A stretch of DNA of 64,000 bases, from contig JAILWY010000027.1 of assembly GCA_022113835.1 (NCBI GenBank), positions 684,501 through 748,500 of the forward strand. Reading direction: 5' to 3'. Under the pieces are notes generated by a model, which did not search any database, was not told where the DNA came from, and saw only the letters and a program-made list of their open reading frames with translations. This document shows, piece after piece, positions 21,181 to 31,889 of the stretch. Position numbers and translations under genes: made by a program. Each line of letters begins with the position of its first letter. The first letter of the stretch is position 1. This DNA is from Atopsyche davidsoni (lineage: Eukaryota > Arthropoda > Insecta > Trichoptera > Hydrobiosidae).

Positions 21181-24100
21181 ATGGCAGGTATGTTAATATA
21201 TTTTAATATTGATCACATTCTCGTTAGCACCTTGTCCTTTTAGTACAATAAATTAATAGCACATTCATAATTTTATATTTTAAACTATCTTTTATTCTTG
21301 ACAATTCTATCCTTGTAAATGCACAAACTTTACAATGTAAATATTCTATATATTATCATAAGCAAAGCAAAACCTATAATGTAAATATAAATACACCCTA
21401 TAATGTCTAATGGCATTCACCATTGGGCTAGTGGCCTAAGGTTTTTGGTTAAAATGCTCGACAGTATCCAAATATGTGATTATGGTTAAATCCCAATTCA
21501 TTGACAATATATGGGGTATTGAAATCGTCTTTTTTATTGCCTCTATCATGTGTTCTGTCTAAAGAGCTTTCACTTTTCAAAAATTACTATACAACATAGA
21601 AAGTGTATTTATATTTTAAAAATGTGTATTAATATTTTCAGGAATTCATTTCAGTTTTAACGGACATGGTCTTCGCAGACCGCATCACTCTCGACCGCAT
21701 GTGATCTATCCGACTGTAAACATTCCAGTGACCTTGCCCGCTTTTAACCAACATCACCACCAGCAGCATCACGGAACGCATCACGGAATGCAACCGTCTG
21801 CTCCTTCACACCATGATAATGAGCCTGTCCGTAAGTTATTATTTCCTTTCCATAATAGATTTTAATAAAAATGAGTTTTCTACAGTTAAAATTTTTTATA
21901 GACCTTATAAGCGTCTACTCAATTAATAAAGAATATAAACAAAAAATATATTATTTTCATATGAAATCTTATATGGGTATTTTTCTGCTCCCGAAAGTAG
22001 TTCCAAAGCCCGGCTAAAAAAAAAAAAAAAATTGTATGTTTCTAGAAGCGCTACTAAGTTTTTGGCTTTCACATATAGATGGCGCTTACTACATATTAAA
22101 CGCAATATTTTTTATTGTGAGATGAATTCAATACGCCACAACAGCACAAACCAACCTATCGATCTAGCTATCCCCACCACTCACGCCGACGTAAACATTA
22201 CAAGACACTGCTTTATTTATTCAACAACATTTCCACCAAGTATCTGAACAATATCGTGAACGCATTACTAGTGGGCTATAACAGAGATAATTGGGGAAAA
22301 TATGCAACGAATAATTATTTTTAACAGCAACTTTAAAATGTTCATTAATAGAAAACTAAAAAATTAATTTATAGAAGCTAAAAATTGTAAACAACAGGGT
22401 TGAATACGAAAAATATACATTACCAATAGAAAAAAAATGAATCCCAAAAGTTAGATGCATTCCTTTTTCTAAAGATAATTTTTTTTTTCTAATAAATTAA
22501 TTTTTTTATATGATAAATATGTGTTTTCCCAATTGATTTTTAGCAATTTGGAGATTATTATGACCGATGGATCTAGAACACTAAGCATTTAGGTGTCCTT
22601 TATTAAATTGGAAATAAAAAAATACAAATAAACCTATGGTAAAGATTAGTTTGAAAATCAAAACAATAAATTTTTTTAACACTTTTTTTAAACTTTTTAA
22701 TAATCTCCGAATTCCTAAACTTTAATCGGGAAAACACATATTTATCATATTTAATGTAAATTGACAAAAGATAAAAAAATCTTGTCTTTAGAAAAAAGAA
22801 CGTATCTAACTTTAAACATAAATTTTTTTTCTATTATTGCAGTAGATTTTTCGCAAAAAATTATCAAAAAACTTGAAAATTGACCCATCAAAGGGATCAG
22901 TTACCATAAGATGCTATTTCAACTAGCTTTTATATGATTTTCTGGAAAGAATTATTATTTGGAAAATTATAACGATATAATTATTTTCGCCCACTGTTTA
23001 ATTACTAAATATACTTCTTTTTAATTACTAATTTTTTTTTTTTTCTAAATATATATTTTTTTAACATAAATAATTTTTTTAATTGTGGTCGGAGAGCGGC
23101 GGGCGCACGTAAAATCGTCGGCGGGTTGGGGACCACCGGTTTAGTTGCTAGAACGTTTGCTGGCTGAGCATGTGGTTTAGAATCAAGTCTAGGAGGCTCT
23201 TTTCAGTTTTTCAATTTTGTTAAAATTACAAAATAACTCCACTTAATAATTGTAGGAAAACACCCTGAGAAAAACCTCTGATTTTATTTTATTAAAAATG
23301 GTAAATGCCGTATATGGTAAATACCAAACTGGATACAACTAAAATTGTTCTTTCAGCTGCCTGCTAGATTACTTTTTCAAATTATCTGAGCTTAAATGTC
23401 TCTCACTTGTGGATAACGTGTATAAAATCAGTGTATTGGGAACATACTGGAGATGTATTATAGTAGAAAACTTACACAATCGTTTCACACACATCAACAA
23501 ATGAATATTTTTTTATTTGATATTTCAGAATTCTCATGGATATCAACTACTTCCCACGGATGTCGATCGCTAGAGAGTAAAGGCGTCCAAGCTGGTCACG
23601 AGGGTCATGATGGGAGCCCCATCTATGTGGGAAGAGCATGGCACGACGGAGACCTGGTTCCATGTAAAATAATTCCACGACACAATGTGGCGTATATACC
23701 TTATAACGGAAAAGAAATAAAAGTGCACAACTTTGAGGTTAGTATTCAAATAGCAATAAACACTCTGAGAAAATACACGTCGTCTCAAAAATCATGTATG
23801 TCTGAAAAAATTATGGTGATTTTAAAATGATACCTTTAGAAATAAAAAGAGGATGCTTTTCATTAATTGATAAATTGTATCAAACAATCATTATAGTATT
23901 CACTAATTTTGATTTTTATATCCAAAAATAATTCACCAATAAGACTATTGTAAGATCAATAGAAATTGCTACTGCAATAGTTAGAGGTTTTTTTTTTAAT
24001 CAGGAATATTTACCTATTTTTAACAGCTTCATTTAAATATCATAGGAAATAATGATACACTATAAAAATATTTTAAATGATGTTAAATTAACCAAAATTA

Positions 24101-25196
24101 CAGTACTTTAAGATAAATAGTATTTTTTTATTGGTGAAATTTTTTTGTAATATTTTGTAAATAAATAAATCATTTTAACTGATAATTGTATGAATTGATA
24201 ATCTTTTGTAGATGTACTGTAAATCTGCCCCAATATTGCAATGGCTAAGCAGCAGCAATGGCAATGTACCTTCGGGAGCCGTGGCAGCTGGGACCACCAA
24301 GTCTGGAGAGACTCTTTATGTGGCTCGGGCTCATTACAATGGATCCCTTACTCCAGGGAAGGTAAATACCCGGAGGCTATCATTCATTCAAATTGATATA
24401 ATCTTATGTTTGTAGATATTTATGGCTGTCATTCAATTATTTGCCTGCTATTAATACTTCACAGCAATACTGCTTAGTTTTATTCCCTGTTTGCAGTTTA
24501 AAATATAAGATTGTAACCATTACATGTTCTAGTTGGTATAAATTAAGGTTATTCTTCATATAAATTGAGTGGTAATATTTTTCAACGAAAAATTTCTTGT
24601 GGACATTCTAAAAAAGTTTGTAGACTTCCACCAAATTCTATGAAGTGTCCTTTTAAGGATCCTAGTTTATCAAGGTGACTAGTAATCCCATCCCTTGAAA
24701 GAATATCAAAGGGGCTGTTTGTGCCCACTCACCAGATCTGGTTGCCTAAAGTGGACGAGTGGAAGTAGTCAGTGTCAGCGTCACGTTCTGTGAGTTGAAA
24801 ACTCTTGAGCTCCACTACTATTAATGCACCGGTATATATATCTAACAATGGATCTGACTTTGATCAAAGACTTCTATGATAGATAATTTCGCAGTCTCTA
24901 TTTTAATGAATGAAAATGCTTACTTAGACAACTCTCTACAAGCAATCGATAAGAGAAAGTTTCCACTTTTCACCCTATAAATTGTCACTATTGCAGCTTA
25001 CCCTACTCGACGAATACACAATATTTTAAATATATTTGTGTATATGAAAATGTATAATTATTTATCTGAGCATTAATTATGTTTTTCTTATAAATGATTT
25101 CAGGTTCACCGAAGTCACGGATGTTGCTATATTTCATTTGGAGGAAATGAAATAAGGATTACACAGTATGAAGTGATGTGTCACGTTTACAACTAA
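21181..25196 (+). CDS. DM9-domain (DUF3421) protein gene B with His-rich N-terminal tail
   Basis: Five coding exons form a complete frame: 21181-21187 (ATGGCAG), 21642-21830, 23529-23737, 24212-24361 and 25104-25196 (stop TAA). They sum to 648 bases and 215 residues, with AG/GT borders and matching phases 1, 1, 0, 0. Residues 1-65 form a His/Pro-rich tail with clusters such as NQHHHQQHHGTHHG. The remainder contains two DM9 repeats: the first with GHDGSPIYVGRAWHDGDLVP and PRHNVAYIPYNGKE, the second with LQWLSSSNG, SGETLYVARAHYNGSLTPGK and HGCCYISFGGNE. No signal peptide is present. A lectin-like or immune-related role is known for some DM9 proteins but cannot be inferred from sequence here. 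The second intron contains a hAT-like element. Its 3' end faces that of the odorant receptor, with stop codons 170 bases apart. Confidence 0.9.
22420..23146. mobile_element. Non-autonomous hAT-like element, copy 2, with internal inverted repeat
   Basis: The right end (GTGGTCGGAGAGCGGCGGGC to GGGGACCACC) is the reverse complement of the left end of the 6168-6690 element. Within it, about 22425-22530 and 22720-22830 are diverged inverted repeats of each other (both carry TGATAAATATGTGTTTTCCC or its complement). The element lies in the second intron of DM9 gene B. Boundaries are approximate. Confidence 0.55.
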
Positions 25197-25283
25197 TTGC
25201 AAACATGAAATTGATGGAGCTTTTGGTAAACTTAAATAATTTTGGCGAATCCTGACGTACTCCAAGAATATGCGAACACAAAA

Positions 25284-25289
25284 AATAAA
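25284..25289 (+). promoter_or_regulatory. Polyadenylation signal AATAAA of DM9 gene B
   Basis: AATAAA lies 87 bases after the stop codon of DM9 gene B. Confidence 0.55.
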
Positions 25290-25314
25290 ACTATTAAAAT
25301 TCAACTCTTGCATT

Positions 25315-25320
25315 TTATTT
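25315..25320 (-). promoter_or_regulatory. Polyadenylation signal of the odorant receptor gene
   Basis: TTTATT on the + strand is AATAAA on the - strand, 46 bases beyond the receptor stop codon at 25367-25369. It is 25 bases from the signal of the convergent DM9 gene B. Confidence 0.5.
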
Positions 25321-25366
25321 GTTGTTTATTTTTTGGTATTTGAATTGATGCTCAAAAGTGCATTTC

Positions 25367-26565
25367 TCAATTTCCTTTAGTCTTGCTCTCATTCACACTC
25401 ATCAAAACTGTCAAATAGGAAAAGGATGCCTTAAATACCTGAAAACAAGAATGTTATTATGGAACAAGTACAACAAGGATATGTTTTGGACGCACAATAA
25501 TACTATAAATAATTCCATCTTCATATCTTATACTGATTTCTTGTAATGGTCTGCTGCTAAAGCTGCATGATCCCACTGCCAATGATCATTCACTCGCTGG
25601 ATGAGTATTGTATAAGCTTACTGTAATGAAGTTGGGAAGGTCGTAGGTGTAGAAGTTGCCCCCCGTGAGGCGCACGGGGCGTTGGGCCCTCTTCAGCAGC
25701 GGAAGCAGGAGACGTCGTCCCCGCGGGACCAGCGTCTGCCATCCCCAGCCCAGCGCCGCCGCCGCCACCGCGACACTCTTCAACCACCAAGCCAAGCCAC
25801 CGAGCCACCGAGCCACCGAGCCACCAGGGGGTCATCCATCAGTACAAGCAAACACTACTTCATTTGTTACATTTTACTTTATTCAAGGGTTCCGAAAAAT
25901 CTACGAAAATTGCAGCGGCAATCATGTCTGCAATTCTGTTGAGTCGAATACTTGACATGTGGTAATCTAATTATTCGCTATTGATAATGTTTTGGAGATT
26001 CAATACTTATTAAGTTATCGATAGTTCTCAAGTGAATTTTCCTTTATTTTTAATCTAGATTGTGTGAGATACTTACCCGGGCGCTAATTTCGTTCCCGAT
26101 GAAGCAAGGCAGAAACAGGTCGAAGAGAGTCAGCACTATGTACTCGAGTATTGGAAACCGAAAATCCTGTAAGAGTAGAAAATATTGAAAACCTTTAGCA
26201 TTGCCCGTGTGGGCAATTTTGTTTTGTTTTTAATAGTTGACGGAGAAAAAGCTGATCCGGTTCTTTCGTGTGAATACTACTTAGTGATACTACTAATAGG
26301 ATCCCCCGACCGATCCCCGAGGGTTGCGACCCCCTGTACTTCAGTTTTGCCGAGGCACTGATCCCTGGCAGTCCTGATATTGGTCAGAGATTTTCTACCC
26401 AGCTAAACCCTTAGTATCTTTTTTCCTATCATTCGCCATTTACAGATATTTCCCGGGGACATCAATATTAATGGATAGCGCAAATAATTTGTATTTTCTC
26501 GGAATACTATCTTGATTGATTATAAATTTATCAAGGTAAGAAAATGTAAGTATTGAAAATTCTGG

Positions 26566-26605
<40 letters not shown>

Positions 26606-29600
26606 GTCGGCCCCGGGCAGCGCTGTGGTACTACTTCCGGGTGCCGACAGCTGGTCTTTTAATATATAATATAATCATTCATTCGTGAGGGGGAGTTTCC
26701 CAGGGAGCGCACTTTTCGCTGCTCCCCAGTCTGCCTCCCCTCCCTTCTATTCGTCTCTGACATTCTTTGATGCGCTGAAAAACATGAAAGCTGAAAAGCA
26801 TGAAAAAGATGTCCCGTGCTCTTCAGCTCTCGATCCTCTTCAGCGCCGTTTTTGTCCTGTCCGTGGGCTCGAGCTCCTCCCTTCGGGTCATGGTCTTCTC
26901 GGCAAAGGAGACGACTCCGTCCCAAGCTCGCTGGTCCTTGAGCATGGACGGCACTAGCTCGTCCGCCGTCCAGACGATGCCAAGGCTGTTCCGGAGTCGC
27001 CATCGCTCCACTTCGGTCGCTCCACAGTTGAAGAGGGCGTGCTCTGCGTCGTCGCTGTAGTCGTCGCACAGTGGGCAGCTCACGTCGACAGGTCGGCCAA
27101 TCTTCTCGAGGTAGCTACCGAAGCAGCCGTGCCCCGAGAGGAGTTGGGTCAGCCTGTAGGTGACCTGGCCGTGTCGTCGCGAGATCCACGGGCGGATGTC
27201 CGGGATGAGCCTTCGCGTCCAGCGCCCTTTGGTGGATGCCGCCCATCGCTGTTGCCAAGTCTCGGTGACGTCTGCCCTCGCGCTGGTCCTTATAACAACG
27301 AGGTCTTCCTTCTGTTGTCTCGCCTCGTAGATCTTTTGGCGTTCTCGGGCCATCAGATCTACCGGCGGCATGCCAGCTATCACCAGAGCTGCGTCTCCCG
27401 AGATCGTGCGGTAGCCGCATATTATCCTGAGCGCTGCTCTGCGCTGGACGCTGGCCAACATATTCCTGTAGTGGGAGATCTCCATCGTGTTTGCCCACGT
27501 CTCCGCACCGTACAGGATCTGTGACATCGTCACGCTGGCCAGCAGTTTCCGTTTAGATTCCATCGGTCCTCCCACGTTGGGCAGCATTCTTGCTACTGCC
27601 TCAGTAGTTCCAGCAGCCTTCCGAGTAGTCCGTCGTATGTGGTCCGTGTACTTCAAAGAGGTGTCGAAGTACACGCCCAGATATCGGGCGGACCTCTGCG
27701 GGACTATTTGTGCCCCACCCACGGTGATGTTAGGTGTGGGGTACTTTCGTCTGCCACAGAGCATCACCGCTTCCGTCTTGTGGCAGGCGAGCTCTAATCT
27801 GTTCTCCGCAAGGCTGTGGGAGATTCTCCTGAGGGCTTCATTTGTTCTTGCCTCCAGTTCGTTGATCGTTTTCGCTGAGACGACAACGCCAATGTCGTCA
27901 GCGAATCCTATCTCCTCCGCTCCCTCCGGCAGCTCCGTGTTTAGTATTATAAGTGCTTTAGTGCTTTATTGAATACGCCCTGCTGTATTGCACACACATA
28001 TAATATATATGCACAAATCAATTCAATAATGGTATGCCCTTTGTCCATTTTATATTTTATTAATTTAATAATTTGCATGTATTCTCGCATTAGGTGGGAT
28101 TTTACTGCCTTTAAGACTCGTTTGAGTGACACTTGCAACAAAGGGCAAGCTAGCAGGGGGCAGACATTTTTTGTAAACTCCACAAGTCTCTCCTCTCTCA
28201 TATATCAAAATCTAAGTTATTTCGTTCACCTTGACTTATTTATAACCGTTTGATCCTTGTTTGATTGACTTCATATTAATTTTTAATAAAAAAGTTGTCT
28301 GATAAGTCCGATATTTTCAAGGTCAAATTTCCAACATAGAAATAAAAATCAAAGTTACTGTCATAAGAGTGATACTACTAAATACATTTACTCGAGTAAA
28401 GAAATTACGGTACTAACGTTGAGCACTCATCTGGTAGGTCTGATCAAGATATTTTTTTTGACCCATCAAGCGGCAGGTTTTAATGTTACTACCTTAATCA
28501 CGATCGATTTTGACAAAATGATTTCTTGAGTCTTACCACGGTGAGATAGTACACGCAAATGCAGCTAATCAGGGTGATCTGCAGTATCTTCACAAAGCCG
28601 ATGGGACTGGAGAAAGTTTCCATGCGCTCGCAGTACTCCAGCAAGTCCTGATGCTGCTTCACGCAAGCCTTGATTGCCGCGATAGCCTCCTCCTCATAGT
28701 CGCCACGCAGAGTTGCAACTTCGCCAAAGCGCACGTTTATAGCCGTTTATAATTACTTTTTCATAGGCAATTAGTTTTAGAATAGTTCAATATAGGCAAT
28801 TTGTCTCGAATCTTACCTGAAGTATCCAGACGTTGATGTCTTCGTCGTGTATTTTTTTCATAAGCATTACCCTGAGTGAGCCGGAGAGACAGACGCTTGT
28901 CCACGATGACGGCTTTGCTGGAAAAATATCTTCCTTCTTCATCCTCGAACAGGGTGCAGCGGTTGCTTCCCTCTACGTCGTACCTAAAGAAAAGACTGAG
29001 ACCTCATACTTGGATACACTGAGAGATCCAGGACTGTCAGAGCATTTTGCATGGAGCCACTAATTTAGCAGGATCATTAAATATCATAAATAATAGAACT
29101 TATATTATTCGCATACTCAAATAATCTAACTTTTATCTTTATTCTACGACCGGTGGACATCGTTTAATCTGATAATGAGGAGAAACTCACAAAACTACTT
29201 GGGTCGCGCATAATAAACTCGCTCGCAGAACATCACAGTGCCTTTGATGCATTGCTCATTATTATTACCCTGATAGTCGAAGAATGTCTTCGATGGGATG
29301 ACCAGCTGCAAGGAGCGCCGTGAATTGGATATTACGGAGACTGCAGCACAGAATATCAAACTGCCCACAAATCAAGATTCCCATGGACATGAAGAATATA
29401 TCTGAAAGCAATAAACCAAAAATAAAGACGGTCGGTAGCATATAACTGATTGTCACAAGGACTGCCACGGTAGATACCACAGAAGTAAACTATAATAAGT
29501 CTTAAAAAAAAAAATTATAACAATACTATTACTGTAAACATTTAAAATTGCTTAATTTAAGTTAAAAATGAGAAATAAATTATGCACGAAGATTACCAAA

Positions 29601-31889
29601 ACCCACAAAGGAAGTTGTCACAAAGAAATGCCCACTGACTTGAAAGAAGTAAGCCAGCTCGTAATAGGGAGACAGCTGAACGTCCATCGGATACCACATA
29701 CTCATTGGCAAGAGACGATGTCCTGTACCTGCGAAGAATGTGCGAAAGAATGACTTACTATGGGTAAAACGGACCAAAAATAAATATAATAAGTAATTAC
29801 GCCGCTACTGCCAACCAAATGGCACGAAGAGCTTCTCAAAGTTCTTCACAGTTTTATCAAGGCCTCACTGGATCTTTTCAAAGAGTGTGGTCGAGTTTTA
29901 ATGGTTTGAACAATACACTATTTCGTGACAAGGGCGTGAGTAAAGTAAAAAAGGGGATTCTTATATTTAAAGAAATGATTATTATTGGTAGACAAGATTT
30001 GCACGGGACGGCCATCTACTGACTTTTATGTTATATTATATGTACAAATAAATATCCAAAACGTATATATGGTACAATAAAATAATCTCAACTGTCGACA
30101 ACAAAGTGGCGACCAGGAACATGTGCGCTTGAGCAGCTCCTCACAATGCGCTCTCTGCGTTATGTGGTGGATGAAGAGCGGAAGCAGAGAGGTGACGCTA
30201 CCGGGAGAGCCTGGAGAGCCTGGAGAGCCTGGAGAGCCTGGAGAGCCTGGAGATCCTGGAGACCCTAGAGAGCCGGGAGAGATGAGAGGCACGATGGACC
30301 AGTGGACGCCGGCCGCGAGGTAGGCGGCGAGGAAAACGGCGCTCCAGAGGCGCGCACGTCGGTAGGAGCCGTCCATCGTCAGCCTCGTCAGGCCGCGGGC
30401 GGAGCGGAACTTGAACCTGGTGTCGAAGGAGCGGAGAAGAGACAGTAGCTCCCTCCTGTGAATCTACGATCAGGTTAATAATGAGGTTGTATCGAAGTGC
30501 GCAACTGTAAAGCGCCGTTCAACAAATTGAACAATGGTGTAGCCATATAAAAGTGAATATCGGCGAAATCTCACAAAAACTACTGGTTATGGCTACACCA
30601 TTGTACAATTAACGAGACGTCAATTTGTTGATACGTGTGTGGGACGCTTAAAGGGGCACCCAGTCTTGTGTGAGATGAGATGGACTCGGTGCTGAGGGGG
30701 CGAGTGGAGAAAGTAGCTTCCTCCTGAGGACTTAGGGTTCGATCAGAGTGTGGTTGTGGCGAAATGTACAAAGACATATTTTGGTAAATCGTGGAAAGTG
30801 TACGAGTTCATGTTCCATTATTTACGAGAGTTACGTGAGATCCGGCTGCCTCCGAGAGGCAGATATTTTAGGACATGCTGTATATGTATTGACATTTGCA
30901 TGCATTGCAGCCACTGAAGTGTTTGTTGTCTTAAAACATGTGGAATAACCTCTATAGTAGGTAATGACCGAATATCACTTTTGTACATCGCTAAATGACG
31001 TTATTATTATTATTTTTTGGAGAAAAAAATATCTTTTAATAAGTCAATTATCAATATTTTTACAAAAATATTAGTAACAATAGCAAAATATATATATTTT
31101 AAAACTAACCAACTCAGATTTGGTTATATCTTAAAAAAGTTGTCAGGGGGTTAAATATTTTAAAGATAGTATTTTTGATCTGTCAGGTATTTCTTTTTCA
31201 ATTATTACAGTAATTTAACCATAATTATAATTTTAAATAATATTATGCCAAATATAGTTTATGGAATAATCAATAAAAATGTTTACTTGCACATAGTAAT
31301 ACAAACCTGAAAATACAGCAGAAGTATAAATCCCATTAAATAAATCATGTAATTTATTATATTCAAGGTCACACGAAATTTCTACTGTATTTATTAGAGA
31401 ACTTATAATTTTGTAAAATGTTCAAATAATTTTAATGCAGATAATGTCTTTCATAAATAAAAAATATCTCCACTTATTCCAAATATAATTACAAACCTGA
31501 AAGTACAGCAGTAGGAAGGTTCCCATCAAATAAGTTATACAATTTATCACATTAAAGATCACTGTCGAGAAGTCGTCATCCCAGCTGATAAACAAAAAAT
31601 AAATTAAAAATGCAGTATTTTGAATGACTATAAAATTTACGAAAATCATATAACTCCAGTTCAGGGCATTCATGTAATTTTTCCCCTGAAACTCTAGAAA
31701 TATTGGCAACATGGCCACAGCTTTAAAAAAAATGATTATCAGTTTTGTGTAATCAAAGACTTTATCTTGATCTAAATTGTTTTCACTTTTTGGTTCATTT
31801 TCAATTCCGAGTTTCGGCTTCAAACCTTTGTTATTCTTTGACGAAGAATTGGTATATTGTTTAACATTACTCAATGGAAACATTGACAT
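25367..31889 (-). CDS. Insect odorant receptor (7tm_6 family), nine-exon gene
   Basis: The - strand exons in order are 31889-31497, 30463-30202, 29728-29597, 29401-29269, 28983-28871, 28718-28537, 26166-26077, 25777-25622 and 25438-25367. They sum to 1533 bases and 510 residues, and every junction phase agrees (0,1,1,2,1,0,0,0). Family landmarks are RRELLSLLRSFDTRF, LLPMSMWYPMDVQLSPYYEL before the fourth membrane segment, GQFDILCCSLRNI, CVKQHQDLLEYCERMETFSS, LFDLFLPCFIGNEI, and the conserved end QRPVRLTGGNFYTYDLPNFI followed by a short exon ending SFSYLTVLMSVNES. Such receptors form ligand-gated channels with Orco in sensory neuron membranes. At 510 residues it is longer than the usual 370-450, from an N-terminal Asn/Lys/Ser-rich extension, a Gly-Ser-Pro repeat in the second extracellular loop, and the 28983-28871 exon. 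The acceptors before exon six and before the eighth exon are weak, so those borders are least sure. Confidence 0.85.
26568..27955 (-). mobile_element. 5'-truncated R1-clade non-LTR retrotransposon in an odorant receptor intron
   Basis: On the - strand an open frame from about 27950 to 26823 starts within a reverse transcriptase domain at LPEGAEEIGFADDIGVVVS, which contains the catalytic FADD motif. It continues through the typical ARYLGVYFD and LYGAETWA segments to a C-terminal CCHC zinc knuckle (CPLCDDYSDDAEHALFNC), and ends KTALKRIES. A 3' UTR of about 220 bases and a 35-base poly(A) tail (T tract 26568-26602 on the + strand) follow. Everything upstream of the FADD motif (endonuclease, most of the RT, ORF1) is missing, the usual result of incomplete target-primed reverse transcription. 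The frame is intact, so the insertion is fairly recent. It lies in the same direction as the receptor gene, in the intron 26167-28536. Confidence 0.88.
27956..28536. other. Intronic sequence of the odorant receptor
   Basis: No conserved exon is seen between the retrotransposon and the sixth receptor exon. An 84-codon reverse frame at 27947-28201 has no recognisable relatives. Confidence 0.4.
30203..30274. repeat. Eight 9-bp tandem units encoding Gly-Ser-Pro in the odorant receptor
   Basis: The + strand reads near-exact TGGAGAGCC units. On the - strand they encode repeated Gly-Ser-Pro in frame at the end of the second receptor exon, directly before the donor at 30202/30201. Confidence 0.85.
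30518..30625. repeat. Inverted repeat in the first intron of the odorant receptor
   Basis: The arms 30531-30547 (ACAATGGTGTAGCCATA) and 30588-30604 are exact 17-base reverse complements around a 40-base loop. CAACAAATTGA outside the left arm pairs again with TCAATTTGTTG near 30619-30629. Possibly a MITE remnant. Confidence 0.6.
31307..31385 (-). pseudogene. Partial tandem duplicate of the end of odorant receptor exon one
   Basis: On the - strand this encodes a match to the last 24 residues of the first receptor exon (NIINYMIYLMGFILLLYFQ against NVINCITYLMGTFLLLYFQ), followed by the same CAG/GTTTGTA donor, exactly 190 bases downstream of the original. The upstream part of the exon is not duplicated, and the frame runs into a stop just upstream, so it is most likely a dead duplicate rather than an alternative exon. 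Confidence 0.65.

Noticed and set aside
26685..27972. Several + strand frames of 86-161 codons over the R1-like element
   Set aside because: They are antisense shadows of the retrotransposon frame on the - strand.
29819..30022. 67-codon + strand frame beginning with Ala-Arg-Arg inside the receptor locus
   Set aside because: It lies in a receptor intron on the opposite strand, with no family match or splice context.
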